DNA of 64,000 nucleotides from Acanthochromis polyacanthus (GCF_021347895.1 NC_067117.1:30882067-30946066); one strand, 5' to 3'; shown: positions 50,607 through 60,628, numbered from the stretch's first letter. Notes: generated by a model from the sequence alone, not told the origin. Program-made: numbers and translations.

Positions 50607-51394
50607 TTTTCATTGTAAGCATGCTAGCTTAGTTTCTTAGTCTTGTTAAAATCTGATTTTCAAGCTGCTTTGATGTTACATTAATGTAATACTACCATTT
50701 TTTTCACAGTGGAAAGAAACACTGGTATGACTCAAAATGATTTTAACAAAAAGCACACGTAGAAACATACTTAAATGCAGGACAAAGACAGTGATATAGG
50801 AACTAATGCACTCTGAACCTCTTTACTGTGACATCGCCTTCTGGTGCACCAGAAAATACACGGAAAATGTGTATCTCACAATTTTATCCTTAAAATCAAC
50901 TGTTTGTTTCACAGACGTCTAATATTGAAAAAGTCTCACATAGCCTGACCACTGTCACTACACAATGTGGTCACAGCAGACCTCTCATGGACTTTTTTTG
51001 TAAGTTAGATATTGTCTGTGCTTTTACAGCTCGGTGTTTATTCCAATATGCCAGAAAACACATATCCAACATGCTCACACACAACTGCCATTGGAAATAA
51101 GAATGCGGTTGAACGCACTCAAATTTTGTCATGAATACTTTAACATCTTACCACAATCCACACACAGACACACTAATAACTTCAGCTGCAACCGGTGGGC
51201 TGCAGGGAGGCGACTGGTTCCCTTCAAACTGCGAGGCTTGAGGACAGACCAATGAATATTTAAACATCTAATATAATTTACACTTGCTACCTTGCACACT
51301 CATTCACACATACACACACACAAATGATACAGTACATCGATACTGACTTGGGTCACTGCACCAACAAGAATCTGGATACAGTGATTAATTTATA

Positions 51395-51395
<1 letters not shown>
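50607..51395. other. No gene recognised
   Basis: I see no gene. Confidence 0.4.

Positions 51396-51431
<36 letters not shown>
51396..51431. repeat. (GT)18 microsatellite
   Basis: A 36-bp GT run. Confidence 0.95.
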
Positions 51432-51433
<2 letters not shown>

Positions 51434-51499
51434 CAGGTGACAGCTAAGGTCACTGCACAGAATTTGATATACGCAGTCTGCTGCAAAATGACAACAGTA

Positions 51500-51756
51500 A
51501 TTTTATGGATGTACACCCACACACACATGTTTTCACTCTTTCTGAGGACACAGACGTAATACATTACCTAGCTGCTTATCAAAACATTAGCTCAACATCG
51601 AGTCCTGAACCTTAAATTCCCTTAAAACTAACCTTAAACTAATTTTAATCTTCATTCAGGCCTTTAAAGGTGTCTCAGAAAGAACGGACTTGCAAAATGT
51701 CCTCACTTCTAAGCTCTAAACTTATGACAGGTTCTTGTAAAAATAGCCATCCAAGA

Positions 51757-51795
<39 letters not shown>
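51500..51795. repeat. Fish microsatellite-associated repeat with (CA)n end
   Basis: CCACACACACATGTTTTCAC, then CTTAAAACTAACCTTAAACT, GGCCTTTAAAGG and TTCTTGTAAAAATAGCC lead into a CA run at 51760-51794. It is the same family as 15575-15835. No coding content. Confidence 0.55.
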
Positions 51796-51796
<1 letters not shown>

Positions 51797-52680
51797 ATCA
51801 GTAATGTTTCCTGGATATGAAGCATTGCCACAGGTGGAAAACAACTTCCAGGATTCCAATTAAAGAAACCAGGGAACAAGATAAATGAACGACTTAAGTT
51901 AATAATACATCGAGGGCATTTTCAGCTCGAGCTTATAGTACGACCAACTGTGCTCTGATCTTCAGTTCAGTTCAATAACAAGATGAGAAGCAACAAGGTT
52001 CAAGAGCTCCCAGCACCCAGACAATAATAGCGTGACTACACTGTGATAATTCCTTGAAAACTATGTATTAAGATGTATAAAAGAGGCAATCCAGTCATGG
52101 AATTTCTAAGTCAATATCAAATAAACAAACCAGACTACAAGTATTTATGATCTTCTTCAACACATTTTCCATTCAAACTAGTGGAAATCAGAACAGTCAA
52201 TCAAGACTAGCAATTTGGAAGTTAATTCTGGAGATTCCATCGTAGAGAAGGGTGAAGTCAGAACTTGAATAAATGTAGAGACTGTAGAAAAGTTTTCATC
52301 TTCAATGTGCAGTGATGGTAAAAGAGAAATTTGCACCATTTGTTTTTATGAAAAACATGCAGACAGACGCTCACACACAATGACACCGGTGCTAATGAGA
52401 GCTAGAGGATGAGCTGTTGCTCCCTTGTCCTCCATGCTTGACTGCAAATAGGATAAACATGGACTTAACCACAATCCTCAGAGGGATCTCATGACCTTTC
52501 CTAACTTTACTGCTGTGGAGTTTGTATGTGTGTGTGCGTGTGTTCACGTGGATTCCCATGATAGAATACAATGTGATAATATGACATGTTGGACAGAAAA
52601 TGTCAATGCAAAACAATGCACAAGACACACCGCATATGTAACAAAACAAGTGCAATTAAATGCATGCAGCGCTCTTATCC
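51796..52680. other. No gene recognised
   Basis: I see no gene. Confidence 0.4.
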
Positions 52681-52682
52681 TA

Positions 52683-54310
52683 AAGTGGGTACGGAAAGTA
52701 TTCAGACCCCTTGAAATTTTTCATTTTCTGTGTCATTGCAGCCATTTGCCAAAATCAAAAAAGTTCATTTTATTTCTCATTAATGTACACTCAGCACCCC
52801 ATCTTGACTGAAAAAAACAGAAATGTAGAATTTTGTGCAAATTTATTAAAAAAGAAAAACTGAAATATCACACGGTCAGAAGTATTCAGACCCTGTGCTC
52901 AGTATTGAGTAGAAGCACCCTTTTCAGCTACTACAGCCATGAGTCTTCTTGGAAATGACGCAACAAGTTTTTCACACCTGGATTTGGGGATCCTCTGCCA
53001 TTCTTCCTTGCAGATCCTCTCCAGTTCTGTCAGGTTGGATGGTGAACGTTGGTGGACAGACATTTTGAGGTCTCTCCAGAGATGCTCAATTGGGTTTAGG
53101 TCAGGGCTCTGGCTGGGCCAGTCAAGAACGGTCACAGAGTTGTTGTGAAGCCACTCCTTTGTTATTTTAGCTGTGTGCTTAGGGTCATTGTCCTGTTGAA
53201 AGGTGAACCTTCAGCCCAGTCTGAGGTCCTGAGCACTCTGGAAGAGGTTTTCCTCCAGGATATCTCTGTACTTGGCCGCATTCATCCTTCAATTGCAACC
53301 AGTCGTCCTGTCCCTGCAGCTGAAAAACACCCCCACAACATGATGCTCCCACCACCATGTTTCACTGTAGGGATTGTATTGGGCAGGTGATGAGCAGTGC
53401 CTGGTTTTCTCCACACATACCGCTTAGAATTAACACCAAAAAGTTCAATCTTGGTCTCATCAGACCAGAGAATCTTATTTCTCATAGTCTGGGAGTCCTT
53501 CATGTGTTTTTTGGCAAACTCTATGCGGGCTTTCATGTGTCTTGCACTGAGGAGAGGCTTCTGTCGGGCCACTCTGCCATAAAGCCCCGACTGGTGGAGG
53601 GCTGCAGTGATAGTTGACTTTGTGGAACTTTCTCCTATCTCCCGACTGCATCTCTGGAGCTCAGCCACAGTGATCTTTGGGTTCTTCTTTACCTCTCTCA
53701 CCAAGGCTCTTCTCCCACCATTGCTCAGTTTGGCTGGACGGCCAGGTCTAGGAAGAGTTGTGGTCGTCCCAAACTTCTTCCATTTGAGGATTATGGAGGC
53801 CATTGTGCTCTGAGGAACCTTGAGTGCTGCAGAAATTCTTTTGTAACCTTGGTCAGATCTGTGCCTTGCCACAATTCTGTCTCTGAGCTCCTTGGGCAGT
53901 TCCTTTGACCTCATGATTCTCATTTGCTCTGACATGCACTGTGAGCTGTAAGGTCTTATATAGACAGGTGTGTGCCTTTCCTAATCAAGTCCAATCAGTT
54001 TAATTAAACACAGCTGGACTCCAATAAAGAAGCAGAACCATCTCGAGGAGGATCAGAAGAAATGGACAGCATGTGAGTTAAATATGAATGTCGCTGCAAA
54101 GGGTCTGAATACTTCTGACCATGTGATATTTCAGTTTTTCTTTTTTAATAAATTTGCAAAAATTTCTACATTTCTGTTTTTTTCTGTCAAGATGGGGTGC
54201 TGAGTGTACATTAATGAGAAATAAAATGAACTGTTTTGATTTTGGCAAATGGCTGCAACGACACAGAGAGTGAAAAATTTCAAGGTGTCTGAAACTTTCC
54301 GTACCCACTG
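52683..54310 (-). mobile_element. Tc1-like transposon with long inverted repeats
   Basis: The element is 1.63 kb, flanked by TA at 52681-52682 and 54311-54312. The ends AAGTGGGTACGGAAAGT (left) and, on the minus strand, CAGTGGGTACGGAAAGT (right) begin inverted repeats of about 210 bp. Each contains an inner copy of an end-like motif, GGTCAGAAGTATTCAGACCC, near 52875 and its complement near 54100, so the repeats have the IR/DR layout of many fish Tc1 elements. It encodes a nearly complete transposase on the minus strand. Confidence 0.95.
52899..53935 (-). pseudogene. Tc1-like transposase, one frameshift and one stop
   Basis: Starting at 53935 (MSEQMRIMRSKELPK) the minus strand encodes a paired-like helix-turn-helix (KRISAALKVPQSTM), a GRPAKL AT-hook-like linker, the second DNA-binding unit and the first catalytic motif ILWSDETKIELFG. 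The frame ends at 53282 after LVAIEG because of a small deletion. In the next frame MNAAKYRDILEENLFQ continues to a TGA near 53217, then QDNDPKHTAKITKEWLHNN carries the second catalytic Asp. WPSQSPDLNPIEHLWRDLK carries the Glu. All three catalytic residues are present but not in one frame. The family is about 340 residues long. Confidence 0.93.
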
Positions 54311-54317
54311 TATATGC

Positions 54318-54859
54318 CAACCTGGTCTCACGGGGATTCATGAAACTGTCACGTAAGTTTTAGTTTCGGTTTCGTGCGCACCAACACGATTTCGTCATGT
54401 TTTTCGTGCCGCTCACCACGAAATGTTTTTCGCTGTGGTAATCACATCTGAAAGTGGTTTATACCGGCGGATTCATGACGATCTAAGCTGTCCATCGGCG
54501 TATACTGCTTGTGTGATCGCGTTTGCGGCCGCCGGCCGCCGGACATTCTTGAAATTCCTATGCAAATTGGTAAGTGTACCACCGGCTTATGGTTAGGTTA
54601 TGGTTATGGTTATGGTTAGGGTTATGTTTAGGAACGATGTCATGCAAAATATAGCGTTGGATTCGCCACGGTTTTACATTAAAAATATAATATACACATT
54701 CTTTTGAAATACGTTCTGAGTGGCACGAAAAGTCCGCCGTTTAAAATACATTGGTGTGCATTTCGTGGTGAGCGGCACGAAAAACATGACGAAATCGTGT
54801 TGGTGCGCACGAAACTAAAACTAAAACGTGACAGTTTCACGAATCCTCGTGAGATCGGG
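54318..54859. mobile_element. Palindromic fold-back DNA element
   Basis: Left arm 54321-54437 and right arm 54747-54859 are inverted copies. They share TCTCACG(G/A)GGATTC, AAACTGTCACGT, TTTCGTGCGCACCAACACGA, TTTCGTCATGTTTTTCGTGC and CGCTCACCACGAAATG. The direct repeat CTGTATATGC flanks it (54308-54317 and 54860-54869), but the first three bases of the left copy belong to the neighbouring Tc1 end, so the true target duplication is 7 to 10 bp. No coding sequence is present. The middle has GGTTATGGTTA runs. Confidence 0.8.
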
Positions 54860-55036
54860 CTGTATATGCACCTTTCACATCATCAGGAATTCCCAGGTCT
54901 CTTTGCTTGAATTTCAAGCTATGAAGAAAAAAGAACTTAAGAAAATATCTGCACAGTAAAATGTGTTCCGATACGTAGGAAGGCAATGCAGCATGAAAAC
55001 AAGAACAATGAAAGGGAAAAGTGGTAAATGACCTGC

Positions 55037-55140
55037 AAAAAGAAGAGCGGTCCGAGGCAGTCCGAGTTCCTAAAAGTCCTTTAATAATTCATGGACGGCA
55101 GTTTACGCATTTCGGCCACCACACGGTCTTCGTCAGAACA
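55037..55140 (-). mobile_element. Retroelement fragment with hammerhead-like motif, 15-bp target duplication
   Basis: The 104-bp insertion is flanked by an exact direct repeat, TGGTAAATGACCTGC, at 55022-55036 and 55141-55155. Its minus strand begins with the hammerhead-like motif (see 55101-55139) and continues through GTCCATGAATTATTAAAGGA and CTCGGACTGCCTCGGACCG to a T run. Penelope-like elements carry such ribozyme motifs in their terminal repeats, so a severely truncated Penelope-like copy is the favoured reading. A retrozyme-type fragment is the alternative. Confidence 0.65.
55101..55139 (-). ncRNA. Hammerhead-ribozyme-like motif (minimal, type I)
   Basis: Read 55139 to 55101 in RNA terms: GUU, CUGACGA, a 16-nt helix II segment, GAAA, UGCG, UA, AAC. 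CUGACGA fits the CUGANGA core and GAAA the second core strand. GUA serves as the NUH cleavage triplet. Helix I pairs GUU with AAC. Helix III is the loop-less AUG/CGU, of the very short self-complementary kind described for Penelope-like elements. Helix II (from AGACC to GGUGGCC) is imperfect, so activity may be weak or lost. All core bases visible are kept. Confidence 0.6.
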
Positions 55141-55155
55141 TGGTAAATGACCTGC

Positions 55156-55538
55156 TTGGCTTAAAAGAAGACATTTAACATGGTCATATGCTTAGACCAG
55201 CTGTTTATTTATTATTTTTATCTTTATTTGCAGAAAATAAAAAAGTAGAAGCATCACTCGAACACAGTTTAAGTGCACCAACCTCGAAAGCAGCAAATAA
55301 AGAAAAATGTTTTCCTCCAGAAATGTTTGCACAGAGACCTCCCATACTAAAGCTAACAGCCATGCTAATAGTGCTAGCCAATACTAGCAATTTGGACAAA
55401 ATACAGTATATACTATACAGCATGCAAAAACAAAGACATATGATAAAAAAGAGAAAAAAATAAACATATACATAAAAATAATTTTTAAAAAGTATGCCAG
55501 AATACTAATATATATATATATATATAACTAGTCTGTGC

Positions 55539-55569
<31 letters not shown>

Positions 55570-55614
55570 TAATAATAACAATAGGCAGCCAGTTTGACTG
55601 ATCAGACTTCCAAA
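55156..55614. other. No gene; AT and AAT microsatellites
   Basis: I see no gene. (AT)10 lies at 55507-55526 and an AAT-type run at 55540-55579. Confidence 0.5.
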
Positions 55615-55830
55615 GCTACAGAAATAAAATTAACTTAAACATATGCTCCATTTGCAGTGACATAATGATAACAATACTAATCTTTATTTACTGGGCACTT
55701 TCCAAAGTCCAAGTTACAGATGGCTTCACAGCAGAACACAACACACTGACACATGGAGCCTGTATAAAGAGGCTAAAACAGGAGTAATGTGCTTGCGTTT
55801 CTTGGTTCCGGTTAAAATCCCGGGAACAAA
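55615..55830. repeat. Fish dispersed repeat fragment
   Basis: TTTACTGGGCACTTTCCAAA, TACAGATGGCTTCACAGCAG and TCTTGGTTCCGGTTAAAATC match the same fish repeat family as 30165-30500. Class uncertain. Confidence 0.45.
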
Positions 55831-56519
55831 AACACTGGCGAAGATGTTTTTTTTACCCAAGTAAATCTGTATCTTTAGGAAAGTCACCAAATCAACCATA
55901 TTTTTAATAGATAATAGCTGTTCTACGTTTTAATTATGCACTCCAAACCTGAAAAAAAACCAAACAAGGTCAAACTTGCTGTTGCGTACTGTAAAATAAT
56001 ATGATTTAACAGTTTTATGCTGCATATTACCAAAGTATTGTGTGTGAAAAATCCTGCAGATTAAATTTGTCAGTAGCATGTAGTGGGCAAATACAGCAAA
56101 TATGTTCCACTAAACCTAGAGCAGCATTGTGTTGACAATGAAATGCTGGTGCAGGATTTGAAATTTCAGTCAGGAAAAACGTTGACCTTGAGACATTCAA
56201 GGCACAATCTTCACATGGCAGCAAATAAATCCCACAAAAATGTGATTCATTTAAAAATTTGTTATTGTTAAAACTGCTAAAAACCAGGACAACATTTCTA
56301 GCTATGATAATAAAGGTTCTCACAAGTCCAGGGCTGCCGACATGTATTTCTGACAGTTTGCCAGATGTGAGGAGTGATGAGGACTTTGGGGTGGGACAGG
56401 ACAATCACAGCAGAGTAATCATTTACCCTTCTCCGGTGTATGTGTGTGTTTGTGTGTGTCCGCCCTGCCAACCTTGAGCTGAGGAATGACTCCATAATCG
56501 GTGCTCTGCTCTGCACCCA
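55831..56519. other. No gene recognised
   Basis: I see no gene. Confidence 0.4.
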
Positions 56520-56990
56520 TCTACCCTGCGAGCATTAGTTATTACGCACTAACACACATGAGAACCATAATTCAGGAATCCACATTAGTAATTACACACA
56601 CACACCGGCATTTGTAGTTCCTGGCCATCTACAGCTATCCATAATATTCAGAGGTAGACCGGCGGACACACATCTCAACTTCGCCTGCACCACATGCACC
56701 GACTAATCATAATTCAGACCCTGACACCAGCACACACAAACACAAACACTCGCTGGCATCCGATATATTAATTTTGTTATGGTCTCAGCAGTAACTTGTC
56801 AGTCAACCAGGCCCACTTGACCCTTTTATGCTAAGCATGTGTATGTGTGTGTGTGTGCTTGACCCTGCCATTTTGCTGTGTTAAATGTTAAACTGATTAG
56901 GCAGTGATTGATTCGGCCTTTTCTGATCAATCGGAACTTTGCGATTAATGAGACGACATGCTGCTGCCTCACTAACTGCCTGTTGTCTGT
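56520..56990. promoter_or_regulatory. Homeodomain-site-rich block, possible regulatory
   Basis: Sites such as GCATTAGTTATTACGCAC (56531), CCATAATTCAGG (56565), CATTAGTAATTACAC (56583), CCATAATATTCAGAGG (56639) and CTAATCATAATTCAGACC (56703) recur in a loosely repeated pattern. 56885-56980 adds TGATTAGGCAGTGATTGATT and GCGATTAATGAGACG. CA-rich spacers separate the units, as at 33796-34260. Regulation is inferred, not shown. Confidence 0.3.
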
Positions 56991-57080
56991 TTGGCATGCT
57001 GGAGTGTGATCTCCTTTATGCAACTGTTGCTATACAGTGTATATTTTAACTAGCAAATTGAATTAAGTGTGCTGGTGTAT

Positions 57081-57265
57081 ACACAGATGAGCCACAAAAC
57101 TAAGGCCACCTGTGTAATGTTGTGTTGGCCTTCTTGTGTCGCCATAGCAGGTTTGACCTATTGACATCTAGACTCCACTTGACCTCTTAAGGTGTTCTGT
57201 TGAATCAGACAAGAGTTTAGCAGCAGATCCTTTAAGCCCTGTAAGTTTACAAGGTGGGGGCTAAT
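57081..57265. mobile_element. Tc1-like end and transposase fragment
   Basis: CACAGATGAGCCACAAAACT, then GCCACCTGTGTAATGTTGTG, AGTTTAGCAGCAGATCCTTT and AAGCCCTGTAAGTTTACAAG match the end region of a common fish Tc1 family (terminal repeat plus transposase C-terminal coding). The remnants in the tRNA array at 58786, 60629 and 63535 look like the interior of the same family. Confidence 0.6.
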
Positions 57266-57381
57266 GAATACATAAAATGTTCACAAAATCACCAAACCAG
57301 TGTGTGCATTAAACCAAAAATACTACCCAAGTTTCATGGAGAGGCACCAAAATTGATTGAAGTCTGACTGGACCTCAAAAG

Positions 57382-58298
57382 CAGGGGTCGGCAACCCACG
57401 GCTCCGGAGCCGCATGCGGCTCTTTCATCCCTCTGTTGTGGCTCCCTGTAACTTTGGAAAATAAATAATCAGCAGGCTATTTATTTATATTTTCTTTTAT
57501 TTTAGATTGTTAATTTTTAAAATTTAATTCTAAATTTGAAGATTATGGTGATCTTGTAGCATCAAAATAAAACGTCTTAATTTTTTGTCTCTCAAAATAT
57601 GCATCCCAGCCGTTAATCTCCGACACTCGCCGACCTGCGTGTATTCATCTGGAGTCCTTTTGATCTTTGGCTCCTTCAAATTTCTTTCTTTTTTTATTGT
57701 CGCAAATACACCACCGCTGCACGTCTCCGCCTTCACAGCAGAGTCCTGCATTGTGTCGGGTACTCGTGAGTACTAAGGTAAACTACAGATAATTGTCTTG
57801 CTCAGTATCTACTCTTTGATATGTCAGGTTAATACGACGTTACTCGCGAGAACACAGCTCGATGTCACATCCCGCATCCAGGCAGCAGGTCAGAGAGTCA
57901 GAGGAGTGTCGTCTTGGAAAATAGGGCAGCGACTTACCAGAGAAAAGTTATTAGCATAAGATAAATAGATAAATAGATTTTACAAGTTAAATAGACATTC
58001 GTAAATTATTGATTTCCAGCTAACATTACGTAACATATGAGGTCCAGGAGCAAAAATGACATTAACAAGTAAGATAAATATTAGTGGTAGGACACAATTA
58101 AAAAATGAATCTATCTAATTAGAGGCTTTGTAATTAATTAATCACGACTGATTAACAAGGGCATAAAGGCAAAAAAGCGATATATGCAGTGTTGTCTTCA
58201 TTTTAAATGACATAAGGATTTTGCGGTTCCTGGCATTTTCTTTTCTGTGGGAAACAGGTCGAAATGGCTCTTTGAGTGTTAAAGGTTGCCGACCCCTG
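57382..58298. mobile_element. hAT-superfamily non-autonomous element
   Basis: Both ends read CAGGGGTCGGCAACC inward. The 8-bp flanks are CTCAAAAG (57374-57381) and CTCTAAAG (58299-58306), one mismatch apart. CGGCTCCGGAGCCGCATGCG near the left end is itself a short palindrome. The 917-bp element has no transposase. Confidence 0.88.
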
Positions 58299-58359
58299 CT
58301 CTAAAGTAACAGAATTACAATGAAAGCTAGCTTAAAATTCTGACACATATGCATTGAAG

Positions 58360-58440
58360 TTATAATAACAACAATCAACACCATCATTTTTATTCATAGA
58401 GCACTCCTCAGAAACTAAGTTATAGTACACAAGATATATG
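58360..58440. repeat. Fish dispersed repeat fragment
   Basis: ATTTTTATTCATAGAGCACT then CAGAAACTAAGTTATAGTAC resembles the start of the family at 55615. It is short and uncertain. Confidence 0.3.
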
Positions 58441-58444
58441 TCTG

Positions 58445-58563
58445 GGAGGGGAGGGGAGGGGAGGGGAAGGGAAGGGAAGGGAAGGGAAGGGAAGGGAAGG
58501 GAAGGGAAGGGAAGGGAAGGGAAGGGAAGGGAAGGGAAGGGAAGGGAAGGGAAGGGAAGGGAA
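58445..58563. repeat. (GGGAA)n purine microsatellite
   Basis: Four GGGAG units are followed by about 20 GGGAA units on the plus strand, immediately against the first base of the tRNA-Cys copy at 58564. It is pure purine on one strand and so could form triplex DNA. Confidence 0.97.
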
Positions 58564-58632
58564 GGGGGTGTAGCTCAGTGGAGCATTTGACTGCAGATCA
58601 AGAGGTCCCCAGTTCAAATCTGGGTGCCCCCT
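58564..58632 (+). tRNA. tRNA-Cys (GCA), copy 1, D-arm deletion, probably pseudogene
   Basis: The sequence matches the other copies but reads AGTGGAGC where they have AGTGGTAGAGC, a 3-nt loss in the D-arm. It also has TG for TA in the acceptor strand (position 7). The anticodon loop CTGCAGA (anticodon GCA) and T arm (CCCAG/CTGGG with TTCAAAT) are intact. The A box is damaged, so transcription and folding are doubtful. Its normal upstream flank is replaced by a GGGAA microsatellite. Confidence 0.6.
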
Positions 58633-58785
58633 TCCAACAAAGCCTCCCAGTGTCAATAAAGCATTACCTGTTTTAAAGCTTTGGGACACTGATCATAAAG
58701 GCCAGGGGCACTTTAGTGTGATGCTGCCATAACAACCATGTTCTGAACATGTAAATTAAAAGAACAATTTTTTTTTGTTCTACCC

Positions 58786-58918
58786 ATGAACTCACTCAAC
58801 TCTAGGGAATTTGAAAGTCAACCTTGAACTCTTTGTCATTTTCCTCAAACCTTTCCTGGACACTTTTTATTTATTTTTTTAACAGTATAATTGGTAACAT
58901 TATCCTGCTGCATCAGGG
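58786..58918 (-). mobile_element. Tc1-like transposase remnant in array unit
   Basis: GGGAATTTGAAAGTCAACCT, TTGAACTCTTTGTCATTTTC and CTCAAACCTTTCCTGGACAC followed by ATTATCCTGCTG match the antisense of a fish Tc1 transposase around its DNAPCHTAK motif. This copy has an extra TTTATTTTTTTAACAG-type insert. Confidence 0.65.
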
Positions 58919-58942
58919 AATATATATGTAGTGCCTCTGTAA

Positions 58943-59014
58943 GGGGGTATAGCTCAGTGGTAGAGCATTTGACTGCAGATCAAGAGGTCCCCAGTTCAAA
59001 TCTGGGTGCCCCCT
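58943..59014 (+). tRNA. tRNA-Cys (GCA), copy 2
   Basis: This is a 72-nt gene with a complete cloverleaf. Acceptor GGGGGTA pairs with TGCCCCC (one G-T pair) and the discriminator is T. The D stem is GCTC/GAGC with loop AGTGGTA. The anticodon stem TTTGA/TCAAG holds loop CTGCAGA, giving anticodon GCA for cysteine. The variable loop is AGGTC and the T arm CCCAG-TTCAAAT-CTGGG. It contains good A and B boxes for Pol III. The CCA end is not encoded, as expected in eukaryotes. Downstream is TTTC with no TTTT nearby. Confidence 0.95.
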
Positions 59015-59339
59015 TTCAACAAAGAATCACAATGTTAGTAAAGTGTTCGGGGCTTCTTTGAAGGCTGTGGCCACTGATTGGGAAATCTGAGCAAATCATT
59101 CATCTTCTGAACATCTAAATACTGTGTTTCCTGCACTTAAAGGCTTCAATTTTCTCAAAAATCGACAGTGCGCCTTTAAATCCGGTGCGTCTTATGTGTG
59201 CACTGAGTTCCAAAATCTGACTGTTGGTCCGACAGTGTCGGACCATTTCCCGCCGGCATAGGGACGTAATACGTACACTACACACGCTGGCAGCGATAAA
59301 CATATTAGAGAACATTACATAAATTTACGTACAGTACTG

Positions 59340-59567
59340 AGTATTGTCTGAGCTTTTGTGAAAGCCGGCATCATTGCTGAACAGCCACCCGGCAACGAGA
59401 CTGACTCCGACAATGACGTGAGTGAACCCGGCATGTCTGATGTCGAAATTGCCCAGCTGTTCAATTCAGATACAGAAGATGATGAATTTGTGACATGTAA
59501 AGGTTGCCTGGCCAGAATGGTCAAGGAAGGTGGTAGGCAGACAAACTCGGCAGACTTCTTTGAGTGA
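59340..59567 (+). pseudogene. pogo/Tigger transposase C-terminal fragment
   Basis: The frame from 59358 reads KAGIIAEQPPGNETDSDND, then EPGMSDVEIAQLFNSDTEDDEF. This acidic tail is typical of fish pogo/Tigger-like transposases after the DDE domain. The helix-turn-helix and catalytic part are gone. After EDDEFV the reading frame leaves the family and runs into unrelated sequence to 59567. Confidence 0.65.
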
Positions 59568-59814
59568 CAAAGAGGTGCAGATTTTATTATGCCGTGCTTC
59601 TCCATTTTTGTGCAATCAAAGTTCCAAAACAATACAAATAATTCTCAAAGAAAATTAACTTCAAAATAATTCTTGTAGCTACACAACAGAAGAAAAGAAA
59701 AAACCTCACATTGTGGCAGCACAACCTCACCTCTCTCTTGAGGCAGCAAAGCTTAACTGCTTATATAGGGCTTTCAATTGACACCTATCCACCTGGGTTC
59801 TACCACAATACAAC
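59496..59814 (-). mobile_element. Possible LTR-like segment
   Basis: On the minus strand this segment starts near TGTTGTATTGTGG, has a TATA-like CCCTATATAAGCAG, an AATAAAA signal before CTGCACCTC and ends at CTTTACA, so it has the TG...CA form and signal order of an LTR. I could not find matching target duplications or internal retroelement sequence, so it may be something else. No coding region is attached. Confidence 0.3.
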
Positions 59815-60450
59815 ATGGTGACCTACTGTTTGACCTAGCTAACAACAACTCGCTTAACACCATCGCCATAGACACTACCAACTTCTACGAATGTTTAAAT
59901 GATTATCTACACGGGAACATGTAAAAACATTGCTACTGGATGCTTTGTAAAACAAAAGAAACATTAATCCAAAGAAAAGAAAACCCTCCACATGGTCTGG
60001 TCCAATGATGTCACTCTGACATCAGCAACACTATAAAATCAGGAAGTGGTGGGCCAGCCTCCTTCCAAACACCAGTTCCACATGATGAACCAGAACAAAG
60101 GAACACACAAAGGTAAGTATGAACAAAGAAACAAACAATTCATCAACATTTAACCTGTAACTTAATAAAGGATAACTGAAACTAATAATGGCTGTGTGTT
60201 TTCCTTTAACTCATGGATGTAAACCGCAACAATTAACACAAACAAACCTGGGACAGTAAGTGCTAAAATGTTACAATGGCACGGTTAAATTAAAACAGAA
60301 AAGACAAAAGATGCTAGTATTGTGTAATGTGAATGTTTTAAGGGACAAGTGGTGAGGTGAAATTACAGTTCTCACCCACTTTGTCACATGACAAAAGATT
60401 GATTAAAAAAATAATGTGAGTGTGTTTTTAAATTCGTAGTAGAATAAAGT
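59815..60450. other. Sequence inside the Tigger-like element, not explained
   Basis: This part is not expected in a Tigger element. It has a TATA-like CTATAAAATCAGG near 60031 and an AATAAAGG near 60166 on the plus strand. It may be another insertion. I see no gene. Confidence 0.3.
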
Positions 60451-60628
60451 TCAACCAAACTCACTGTTTTGCTTCCGTTTCCTTGTTTTAGCATGCGCCC
60501 AATAATACGGTGCGCCTTATATATGGCTTAAGTACAGAAATAAACCCGTAATTGAGACTGCGCCTTATAATCCGATGCGCCTTATGGTGCGGAAAATATA
60601 ATAAAAAAGAAATCCTTTGTTCCTCCCA

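Larger units (their letters stand above)
59122..60598 (+). mobile_element. pogo/Tigger-like element inserted in the array
   Basis: The left end after TA (59120-59121) reads CTGTGTTTCCTGCAC, then AGTGCGCCTTTAAATCCGGT. The right end, on the minus strand, carries TTTTCCGCACCATAAGGCGC and GCATCGGATTATAAGGCGCA, an inverted match. It lies in the spacer of the tRNA unit: unit sequence stops at ACATCTAAA and resumes at AAAAAAGAAATCC. A C-terminal transposase fragment and what looks like a further insertion lie inside. Confidence 0.7.

Noticed and set aside
54525..54542. GCGGCCGCCGGCCGCCGG as a cloning-vector or adaptor remnant
   Set aside because: It lies in the middle of a natural palindromic element with genomic sequence on both sides.
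54570..54635. TTAGGTTATGGTTAGGG-like run as an interstitial telomere
   Set aside because: The units are irregular GGTTAT/GGTTAG mixtures inside the fold-back element, not TTAGGG repeats.
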